From Candidatus Thiosymbion ectosymbiont of Robbea hypermnestra (GTDB taxonomy: Bacteria > Pseudomonadota > Gammaproteobacteria > Chromatiales > Chromatiaceae): a stretch of 5,040 bases of DNA. The stretch lies in NCBI GenBank assembly GCA_020443945.1, contig JAIZWN010000128.1, forward strand, positions 1 through 5,040. The letters run 5' to 3'. The translations under genes and the position numbers were made by a program. The notes below the pieces were generated by a model. It saw only the letters and a program-made list of their open reading frames with translations, did not search any database and was not told the origin of the DNA. Positions 1 to 5,040 of this stretch are shown in pieces (positions within the stretch are counted from its first letter, which is position 1; each line of letters opens with the position of its first letter).

Positions 1-71
1 ACGCTCCAGCGTCTTGAAATCCTGGCCGCTGGAGCGGCCCGATTGCGTTCCCACGCCGGAGCGTGGGAACG
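1..71. repeat. Cluster of three REP-like palindromes
   Basis: Three perfect inverted repeats lie in a row. Positions 1-12 read ACGCT-CC-AGCGT. Positions 24-39 read GGCCGCT-GG-AGCGGCC. Positions 46-71 pair an 11-base arm, CGTTCCCACGC, with GCGTGGGAACG around a CGGA loop. The third palindrome resembles the GTTCCCACGC...GCGTGGGAAC family of short intergenic palindromes (REP-type) that I recognise from many proteobacterial genomes. The first could be a degenerate or edge-truncated relative of it. They lie just downstream of the lnt stop, a typical REP position, where they could stabilise mRNA ends. No T-run follows on either strand, so they are not called intrinsic terminators. The inverted repeats are directly visible; the family assignment is by recognition only. 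Confidence 0.7.
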
Positions 72-187
72 AGAGAGAAACCGATGACGCGGATTATGCC
101 GATGAGAAACGCAAACAATCGGTGTTTATCCGTGTCTATCAGTGGTTCAAAGAATAGGGGCTTTGTGTCCTTTGCGCCTTTGCGGTT
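72..187. repeat. Dispersed-repeat block overlapping the 3' end of lnt
   Basis: This stretch strings together segments that look like widespread bacterial dispersed repeats. One is ACGCGGATTATGCCGATGAG (starting at 87). A second is TTATCCGTGTCTATCAGTGG (126-145). A third, at 161-187, has a CCTTTGCGCCTTTGCGG core. The first segment has a relative at the other end of the window (4937-4963). The base composition is visibly more A+T-rich than the neighbouring genes. The minus-strand lnt reading frame continues into the block and stops at 139-141. No transposase and no clear terminal inverted repeats are visible, so the mode of spread cannot be told. Repeat identity rests on recognition plus the within-window copy. 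Confidence 0.55.
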
Positions 188-1710
188 CCGGCGGTTCCGC
201 CGGTAGCTGGCGGTTTCCGCCGGCCCCTGTATATAACCGCGATGGCCAGCATCAGCAGGGCCAGGCCGATCACGGGTCGGTTTCCCAGGTGGGCGAAGGG
301 CGTCGCCCCCCGGCGGGGCTGTACCTCGGCGGAGAAGGTCCCCCGCGCGAAGAGGGGCACGGTCCCCACGATTCCCCCGCGATGGTCGAGGATCGCGGAG
401 ACGCCGGTGTTGGTGGCGCGCAGGAGCCACCGCCCGTTTTCCAGGGCCCGCATGCGCGCCATTTCCAGGTGCTGGTGGGGCGCCAGGGAGTCGCCGAACC
501 AGGCGTCGTTGCTGACGTTGATGAGGTAGGCCGCTTCCGGCAGGGCCTGGCGCACCTCGGCGGGAAAGACATCCTCGTAGCAAATGGAAACGCCCGCCAG
601 GTGTTGGCCGACCCGCAGCAGCGGCCGCGGGGCGGCGCCCGCGCTGAAACCCGACATGGGGACCTCGAAGGCCCGCGCGAGTGGTCCCAGCCAGTCCTTG
701 AAGGGGATGAACTCGCCGAAGGGGACCAGGTGGCGCTTGCGGTAGAGAGCCTCGGCGGTCCCGATACTGAGCAGGCCGTTGAAGTAACGGCGCGTTTCGA
801 GGTCCATGATGGGAATCCCGAATACCAGCTCGGTATTCCGCGCCCGCGCTTCTTCCGCGAGGGGCCGGATGAAGGTGTCGCGCACCTCATGGAGATAGTC
901 CGGAACCGCCGTCTCCGGCCAGAGGATCAGGTTGCTGTCCCAGTGCGCGCGGGTCAGTGTCCGGTAGGCGCGCAGGTGGGAAAGGCGTGCCGCCGGGTCC
1001 CATTTCAGGGACTGGGGGATATTGGCCTGCGCCAGGGTGGCGCGAAAGCTTGCGCCATCCGGCTCGGTCCACTCGAGGCCGCGCAGAGCGGCGCCGACGA
1101 GCCAGATCAGGCCGAGCCCGGCTGCCGCGACGTATCGGCTGCGCCCCCGCCAGGACACCAGGCCCCAGAGGAGTCCGCCACTCAGGGCCAGAAGCAGGCT
1201 GATCCCATAGACGCCCACGAGGGGCGCAAACCCCGCCGGCGGGGAGTCGATCTGGGTATGGCCGATGGTGAGCCAGGGGAAGCCCGTGAAGAGCCAGCCC
1301 CGCAGCCACTCGGTCAGGACCCAGGCCGCGGGAAACGCCAACAGGGGGCCGCCGATCCGCGAGCCCCGGCCGAGTCGGGCCGTCAGGGCGCCGGCGATTC
1401 CGTAGTAGAGGGCCGCTACGATGACCAGCAGAGCGGTCATCAGGTAGGCCAGCCAGGGGGCCATGTTGCCGTATTGGTTCAGGCTGATGCGGATCCAGAA
1501 GATGCCGAAGCCCATGAGGCCGATGCCGAACCCCCAGCCGATCAGAAAACCCGCGCGCGTGGTTGTCCCGTTCAGCAGCCCGCAGAGGAGTGCCAGGGAC
1601 AGTAAGGCGATCGGGGACAGCGAGAAGGGCGCGAAGGCGAGTACGGCCAGCCCTCCCGCCGCCGCGGCGAGCAGGGTGCGCGTGACCGAGCCGCGAAGAG
1701 GAGATGCCAT
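139..1710 (-). CDS. lnt: Apolipoprotein N-acyltransferase (Lnt)
   Basis: Lnt is an inner-membrane enzyme that moves an acyl chain from phospholipid to the N-terminal cysteine of diacylated lipoproteins, the last step of lipoprotein maturation. Counting from the ATG at 1710, the product has 523 residues, close to the roughly 510 usual for the family. Hydrophobic helices fill about residues 12-211. A nitrilase-fold periplasmic domain covers about 223-465, and a last helix lies near 479-494. The Glu-Lys-Cys triad is intact: E266 in LILWPETAVPD, K325 in YRKRHLVPFGEF, C377 in GVSICYED. The SNDAWFGDS and ATNTGVS motifs are also present. A TTG start at 1746 would add 12 residues but has no ribosome-binding site; the ATG at 1710 follows AAGAGAG at a short spacing, so I prefer it. 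The gene lies 42 bp after the OPX lipoprotein gene and is probably co-transcribed with it. About the last 15 residues (AKAQRTQSPYSLNH region) are read from repeat DNA. Confidence 0.96.
   Translation of the reverse strand: MASPLRGSVTRTLLAAAAGGLAVLAFAPFSLSPIALLSLALLCGLLNGTTTRAGFLIGWGFGIGLMGFGIFWIRISLNQYGNMAPWLAYLMTALLVIVAALYYGIAGALTARLGRGSRIGGPLLAFPAAWVLTEWLRGWLFTGFPWLTIGHTQIDSPPAGFAPLVGVYGISLLLALSGGLLWGLVSWRGRSRYVAAAGLGLIWLVGAALRGLEWTEPDGASFRATLAQANIPQSLKWDPAARLSHLRAYRTLTRAHWDSNLILWPETAVPDYLHEVRDTFIRPLAEEARARNTELVFGIPIMDLETRRYFNGLLSIGTAEALYRKRHLVPFGEFIPFKDWLGPLARAFEVPMSGFSAGAAPRPLLRVGQHLAGVSICYEDVFPAEVRQALPEAAYLINVSNDAWFGDSLAPHQHLEMARMRALENGRWLLRATNTGVSAILDHRGGIVGTVPLFARGTFSAEVQPRRGATPFAHLGNRPVIGLALLMLAIAVIYRGRRKPPATGGTAGTAKAQRTQSPYSLNH
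188..223. repeat. Paired GC-rich hairpins at the lnt 3' end
   Basis: CCGGCGG-TT-CCGCCGG (188-203) is a perfect 7-bp inverted repeat. CTGGCGG-TTT-CCGCCGG (207-223) is a second copy with one mismatched pair, so the unit is also directly repeated (GGCGGTTCCGCCGG against GGCGGTTTCCGCCGG). In lnt this encodes the low-complexity PPATGGTAGTA tail after the last membrane helix, where the protein tolerates change. It may belong to the adjoining repeat block or be locally duplicated sequence. Some chance palindromes are expected at this base composition. Confidence 0.45.
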
Positions 1711-1752
1711 GGATCTCTCTTCGGTTGTTATCCGCGTGGGTTGCAAGGCCGG

Positions 1753-2670
1753 TCAGAAGGGGAAGGGCAGGCGCAGCACCCAGCTGGTCAGGACGTGCCC
1801 CGCGGTCCTCGATAACACGGCGGCTCCCGATTTCGGGACCACGACACGGTCGTCGCTGACGATTACGGGGTCGGTCAGCTCGCCCTTTTGGATCGAGGCG
1901 AGGTCTACGACATAGGCATTGACGTCGCCCTGCTCCTGCCGGCGAAAGACCAGGACCTCTTCCTGTTTGGCGACCTCGTCCAGGCCGCCGGCCATCGCGA
2001 TGGCCTGCATCAGGGTTGTTCGGCCCACCATGGGAAACACGCCGGGGCTTTTTACGTGACCGGTCACCGTAACCTTGTGTCCCGCGGACTCGGAAATCAG
2101 GATACTGACCTGCGGATTATTGAGGTAACGCTCGCCCAGTCGGTTGGCGATGAGTTGCTCCGCCTCGCTGGGCGTGAGCCCGCTGATTTTCACCTTGCCG
2201 ATCAGCGGCATGACGAAGGAGCCCGCCGCATTGACGCGCCCGTCGGTGGTGAGCTCCTCGACCTGGAAGACCTTGACCATAAGCCGATCGTGCGGGCCGA
2301 TGCGATAGGCGTGCGCCGGTCCGGGATCCCCCGGAATGCCGATAATGGCCGGTATGGGCTTGCCGGCCGCACCCGCGCCGGCCACACCCGCGCGGGAGGC
2401 GGGAGGGGAGCTTTCTTCCCCGATGAAGCTGTTTCCTTTCCCGGCGCCGGGGGTGTTCGCGCGGGAAGCCGTGGGCACGGGGGGAGCGGGAGAAGCGGGT
2501 TTTTTCCGGCCCGCGCGGCCTGCTTTTCCGGCGCCGGCGGCAACCCCACCCGCCGTGGGCACGGCGGGTAAGGGCTGCACCCCCGACGCGGCCTGATTGT
2601 CTAAGGTCTTGCAGGCCGCAAGGCCCGAAATCAGCGCGAGGGCGGCGAGGAGCGTAACGAGCCTATTCAT
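1753..2670 (-). CDS. Wza-like polysaccharide export (OPX) lipoprotein, Poly_export plus SLBB
   Basis: OPX proteins form the periplasmic and outer-membrane channel through which capsule or exopolysaccharide leaves the cell. The 305-residue product starts with a lipoprotein signal: hydrophobic residues 4-19, then lipobox L17-A-A-C20 with Lys at +2, which fits outer-membrane sorting. A long Ala/Gly/Pro-rich linker covers about 25-115. A Poly_export domain follows (about 120-193: AYRIGPHDRLMVKVF, GSFVMPLIGKVKISGLTPSE, YLNNPQVSI). One SLBB domain follows at about 198-247 (KVTVTGHVKSPGVFPM, LMQAIAMAGGL). The C-terminus (about 284-305) is short and hydrophobic, ends LRLPFPF with a terminal Phe, and may meet the outer membrane. 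There is one SLBB domain and no long C-terminal extension, so it is a short OPX form rather than full-length Wza. The ATG at 2670 has no good Shine-Dalgarno sequence but gives a textbook signal peptide. The gene is divergent from the polymerase-like gene and directly precedes lnt. The polymer exported cannot be told. Confidence 0.93.
   Translation of the reverse strand: MNRLVTLLAALALISGLAACKTLDNQAASGVQPLPAVPTAGGVAAGAGKAGRAGRKKPASPAPPVPTASRANTPGAGKGNSFIGEESSPPASRAGVAGAGAAGKPIPAIIGIPGDPGPAHAYRIGPHDRLMVKVFQVEELTTDGRVNAAGSFVMPLIGKVKISGLTPSEAEQLIANRLGERYLNNPQVSILISESAGHKVTVTGHVKSPGVFPMVGRTTLMQAIAMAGGLDEVAKQEEVLVFRRQEQGDVNAYVVDLASIQKGELTDPVIVSDDRVVVPKSGAAVLSRTAGHVLTSWVLRLPFPF
2362..2391. repeat. 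15-bp tandem duplication in the OPX linker
   Basis: Positions 2362-2376 (GCCGGCCGCACCCGC) and 2377-2391 (GCCGGCCACACCCGC) are adjacent 15-mers differing at one base. On the coding strand they give AGVAG followed by AGAAG, residues 94-103 of the OPX lipoprotein. This is a recent-looking in-frame duplication within an already low-complexity linker. Confidence 0.75.
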
Positions 2671-2715
2671 CTTTGGGATTCATGTGTGAGCGCGGCGCGG
2701 CGGGTTTCCCGCTGG

Positions 2716-2721
2716 ATTCTA
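2716..2721 (-). promoter_or_regulatory. Candidate -10 element for the OPX-lnt operon
   Basis: The minus strand reads TAGAAT here, five of six matches to the sigma-70 TATAAT consensus, about 45 bases before the OPX start codon. No good -35 box is seen at 16-18 bp spacing, so the call rests on the -10 match and its position in the divergent intergenic region. Confidence 0.22.
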
Positions 2722-2752
2722 CTCCGGTTGGGATGGGAACCCACGAATTAAA

Positions 2753-2761
2753 TGTTATCAT
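2753..2761 (+). promoter_or_regulatory. Candidate extended -10 promoter for the Wzy-like gene
   Basis: TGTTATCAT matches the extended -10 pattern TGnTATAAT with one mismatch. There is no convincing -35, which extended -10 promoters can tolerate. Transcription would begin near 2768 and leave a leader of about 90 bases before the preferred ATG at 2860. This would place the ATG at 2752 inside the promoter and argues against its use as a start. Prediction from consensus only. Confidence 0.3.
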
Positions 2762-2859
2762 CGCCACAACTCCCGATGGGGGTTCGTCCCGGCCGGGAGC
2801 AGCGTTGGCAGGTATGCCTTCGGCCAGGCGTGTCTCGACTTGCCAATAAAATCCAACGG

Positions 2860-4884
2860 ATGTCCCCGCACGGAACTCTCTCGGTTACCCCTGATCCGGG
2901 CAAGACCGCCGTATCCTGGCTACTCGGGACTATCTTCGTTTTCGCTCCCCTGTTCCGCGCCGGCCATCCCGCGCTGGCCGTGGCGGTCCTCGAGCTGCTC
3001 TCGGTTCTGCTGTTGGCCGTCGTCCTGTGGCAACCCCGACGCATCCCCCTCACGCGGTCGGAGATCCTGGCCCTGACGTTGCTGTTTGCCGTGCCTTTGC
3101 TCTATCTGATCCCCCTGCCCGTGGAGCTGGTCGAACGCCTCCCCGGCCGGGGGACCTACCTGGCCGGGCGCGCGCTCCTGGCGGCCGGAGAGGCCGGCGG
3201 GCCCGTCGGACTCTCGCTGCACCCTACGGAAACCGAATCCGCGTTACTGCTTTTGCTGTTGCCCATCGCGGTCTTCATGGGTACCCGCGCCCTCGGCACG
3301 TCCCGCAAACGACAGCTCGTTCTGCTGCTGCTGGCGCTGGCGGCCTTACAGTCGCTGCTCGGGATCCTCCAGTACAGCGCCGGCGAGGGCAATCCCCTGT
3401 TCTTCGGCATGGCGCACGCCAACAGCGCGCGGGGCACCTATGTCAATGCCAACCACCTGGCCGGCCTGTTGGAGATGCTGTTGCCCGTGGCCCTCGCCCT
3501 CATGGTCTACTCCATCGGTCGGGACCGCGCCGACGACGGGCGGGGTTGGAAACGGCGCATCCTCTTTTTTTCTTCCGCCCGGGGCCAGGCGGCATTCGTC
3601 TACGGGGCGCTTGCATCCCTGCTGTTGGTCGGCCTGATCTTCACCCGTTCGCGCACCGGGATCATGCTGAGCATACTCGCGGTGTTGTTGTCGATGGCGG
3701 CGTTCGCCCGACGTATCGGCGGCACCAATGTCCACGGACCGGTAGGGACCATCCTTACCCTGGCGGTCGGCACGGGCATCGTCATCGGCCTGGTGCCGGT
3801 GCTCGACCGGTTCTCCGTCGCCGGGGCGATGCAGGATCAGCGTTGGACCATCTTCTCGGCGACCCTCGAGGGCATCGGCGCCTTCTTACCGATCGGCAGC
3901 GGACCGGGCACCTACCCCGACATCTTCCCCGCCTTCCAGCCACTGGCGCTCGGGTCCTGGTTTGTCAACCACGCCGACAACGATTACCTGGAGTGGGTAT
4001 TCGAAGGCGGCCTGCTTGCCGCCGCGCTGATCCTGCTGCTGCTCGTGCTCTATGCCCGCCAGTGGGTCCGGGTATGGACCTGGAAGGAGTGGTCGCACTT
4101 CCGTTTCGTGCAGGTCGCCGCGGGGATCGGGCTCTTGCTGCTGCTCCTGCACTCCCTGATGGACTTCAATCTGCATGTCCCGGCCAATATCGCCTACTTC
4201 GCCTTTCTGGCCGGCCTGTTCTTCTCGGATTCGCGGCACGATGTCGGACCCGCCCGGTCCAAGCGGCGGCGTACCACCCGGCGGCTGCGGGAAACCCGCT
4301 CCCCCTTGCCGACGCCTCCAGAGGAACAGGCAGCGGAACAGGCGGCGGCGACCGGGGCGTCGGTCCGCGATGGCGACCGGGATAGGGCCACGGACCGCGA
4401 GGACGGGGACAACCGAAACGCCGACGGGCCGCCGGAAGCGCCGGCAAGATCCGAGGGTCCGAGTCGGATGCGCAAGACCCTCGTCGAGTTGACGCGCCGC
4501 ATCCCGAGATTGCTCCTCGTCCAGATGAGCGAGGCGGCCGACGGGGAAGCGTCGGTACGCGAAATCCGCGCGCTCGGGGATCGCCTGACGGCCTACGTGC
4601 GGGCGGTCGAGCAGTACCTCGCTTCCTCGGGCGGCGAGCGACGGGGATTGGCGCCGGACGCCGACCGAGTGTCGGCGGCGGACATCGACGCCGACCGGGC
4701 GCCGGCGGATGTAGGGTCGAAAGCGGGGGACAAGCCCGAGGTCGAGGGATTACAGAAGGAGCTCGAGTCCGTGATCGGCGCCCTGGACGCCTTCGTCGAC
4801 CAACCGGACCGGGCCGACGGCCTCGCGCCGCTCAAGGCGCGGCTCCGGGATGCCGAGCAGCGACTCCCGGCGGTCGCCGGTTAG
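2860..4884 (+). CDS. Wzy_C / O-antigen ligase family membrane protein with long charged C-terminal tail
   Basis: Proteins of this family polymerise or ligate lipid-linked glycans on the periplasmic side of the inner membrane. From the ATG at 2860 the product has 674 residues with about 12 membrane helices (residues 18-455). Family motifs are YVNANHLAGLL (194-204), TRSRTGIMLSI (262-272), RWTIFSATLEGIG then GSGPGTYPDIFPAF (328-359), NHADNDYLEWVFEGG (370-384) and LLHSLMDFNLHVPAN (429-443). The periplasmic loop at about 316-382 has the His and Arg residues expected at the active site. After the last helix a basic patch (KRRRTTRRLRETR) and a roughly 217-residue charged tail follow. In-frame ATGs at 2752 and 2776 would add up to 36 residues, but that stretch has many A/T third positions, unlike the gene body, and overlaps a candidate promoter, so 2860 is preferred although its ribosome-binding site is weak. 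Polymerase versus ligase cannot be decided; OPX linkage favours an exopolysaccharide polymerase. Confidence 0.9.
   Translation: MSPHGTLSVTPDPGKTAVSWLLGTIFVFAPLFRAGHPALAVAVLELLSVLLLAVVLWQPRRIPLTRSEILALTLLFAVPLLYLIPLPVELVERLPGRGTYLAGRALLAAGEAGGPVGLSLHPTETESALLLLLLPIAVFMGTRALGTSRKRQLVLLLLALAALQSLLGILQYSAGEGNPLFFGMAHANSARGTYVNANHLAGLLEMLLPVALALMVYSIGRDRADDGRGWKRRILFFSSARGQAAFVYGALASLLLVGLIFTRSRTGIMLSILAVLLSMAAFARRIGGTNVHGPVGTILTLAVGTGIVIGLVPVLDRFSVAGAMQDQRWTIFSATLEGIGAFLPIGSGPGTYPDIFPAFQPLALGSWFVNHADNDYLEWVFEGGLLAAALILLLLVLYARQWVRVWTWKEWSHFRFVQVAAGIGLLLLLLHSLMDFNLHVPANIAYFAFLAGLFFSDSRHDVGPARSKRRRTTRRLRETRSPLPTPPEEQAAEQAAATGASVRDGDRDRATDREDGDNRNADGPPEAPARSEGPSRMRKTLVELTRRIPRLLLVQMSEAADGEASVREIRALGDRLTAYVRAVEQYLASSGGERRGLAPDADRVSAADIDADRAPADVGSKAGDKPEVEGLQKELESVIGALDAFVDQPDRADGLAPLKARLRDAEQRLPAVAG
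4654..4713 (+). repeat. Tandem 30-bp / 10-residue repeat in the polymerase tail
   Basis: The 11-mer GACGCCGACCG recurs exactly 30 bases apart (4657-4667 and 4687-4697). The encoded text is PDADRVSAAD followed by IDADRAPADV, an imperfect 10-residue tandem repeat within the acidic part of the C-terminal tail. It suggests that the tail grew by in-frame duplication. Confidence 0.5.
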
Positions 4885-5040
4885 TACGGATGCCCACGGG
4901 TAGTTTTGTGATCTGTGATGCTTGAATCCGCGGATTACGCGGATTCTCGCCGATGAAAAAACGGGTGGTGTTGTAATTTTGTTGTCCCTGGGTATATACG
5001 CCGAATCCCGGAAACAACCAAAGCAAAACAGGTTACGGTT
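4885..5040. repeat. Non-coding right flank with repeat copy and 9-bp inverted repeat
   Basis: No gene is supported in this 156-base stretch. GAATCCGCG (4924-4932) and CGCGGATTC (4938-4946) form a perfect 9-bp inverted repeat with loop GATTA. The segment continues through 4963 with sequence resembling the left-flank repeat: ACGCGGATTCTCGCCGATGA here against ACGCGGATTATGCCGATGAG at 87-106, same orientation. The hairpin lies 40 bases after the polymerase-like gene's stop but is not followed by a T-run, so a terminator role is unproven. TTGTAA (4971-4976) and TATATA (4993-4998), 16 bases apart, are a weak promoter-like pair for a gene beyond the window. Confidence 0.5.

Noticed and set aside
46..71. 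Palindrome after lnt as an intrinsic terminator
   Set aside because: No U-tract follows on the lnt strand (CAATCGGGCC follows), so it fits a REP-like element better.
142..1605. 487-residue plus-strand open frame antisense to lnt
   Set aside because: It mirrors the codons of a well-supported lnt, has Gly/Gln/Arg-rich text with no family motif, and is the expected result of high-GC DNA lacking stop codons.
2500..2505. A6 run on the coding strand of the OPX gene as a programmed frameshift site
   Set aside because: The codons are CGG AAA AAA CCC, which is not a full X XXY YYZ slippery heptamer, and the zero frame continues into conserved domains.
1888..2571. 227-residue plus-strand open frame antisense to the OPX gene
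   Set aside because: It lies opposite conserved Poly_export and SLBB codons, has no recognisable domain, and is low complexity toward its end.
3565..3571. T7 run in the polymerase-like gene as a slippage site
   Set aside because: The normal frame reads ILFFSS and continues through all later family motifs, so nothing requires slippage.
3027..4385. 452-residue plus-strand open frame inside the polymerase-like gene
   Set aside because: Its Arg/Pro/His-rich translation is typical of an out-of-frame GC-rich shadow, and the overlapping frame carries clear Wzy_C motifs and membrane helices.
4867..4880. CCGGCG-GT-CGCCGG hairpin at the end of the polymerase-like gene as a terminator
   Set aside because: It lies inside the coding region just before the stop, has no T-run after it, and such short GC palindromes are common by chance here.
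4832..5026. 64-residue minus-strand open frame over the right flank
   Set aside because: It runs through repeat sequence and into the end of the polymerase-like gene on the opposite strand, with no motif or ribosome-binding site.

Overview
The window is GC-rich DNA (by eye about two-thirds G+C), with three real protein genes filling nearly all of it. Protein style, the G/C-ending codons and the palindromic repeats suggest a high-GC proteobacterium, most likely a gammaproteobacterium (Chromatiales-like). This placement is an inference from style, not a database result.

Layout: (1) Positions 1-138 are non-coding and packed with repeats: three tandem perfect palindromes (1-12, 24-39, 46-71), then dispersed-repeat-type sequence. 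(2) lnt, apolipoprotein N-acyltransferase, lies on the minus strand at 139-1710; its last codons run into the repeat block. (3) A Wza-like polysaccharide export (OPX) lipoprotein lies on the minus strand at 1753-2670, 42 bp upstream of lnt, so the two probably share a transcript. (4) Positions 2671-2859 form a divergent intergenic region with candidate promoters on both strands. (5) A 12-TM Wzy_C/O-antigen-ligase-family protein lies on the plus strand at about 2860-4884. It carries an unusual charged C-terminal tail of about 217 residues. (6) Positions 4885-5040 are non-coding and hold another copy of the repeat sequence found near the left edge.

How the genes fit together: the Wzy_C protein would polymerise or ligate polysaccharide at the periplasmic face of the inner membrane. 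The OPX lipoprotein would provide the outer-membrane exit. Lnt adds the third acyl chain to lipoproteins, and its immediate neighbour encodes a clear lipoprotein that would be its substrate. This looks like a fragment of an exopolysaccharide or capsule export locus. The co-polymerase, glycosyltransferases and flippase are not in the window. I see no tRNA, rRNA, CRISPR array, transposase or complete insertion sequence. I do not see a clearly new system. The most unusual items are the polymerase's C-terminal tail, the lnt/OPX pairing, and the repeat forming the end of the lnt reading frame.
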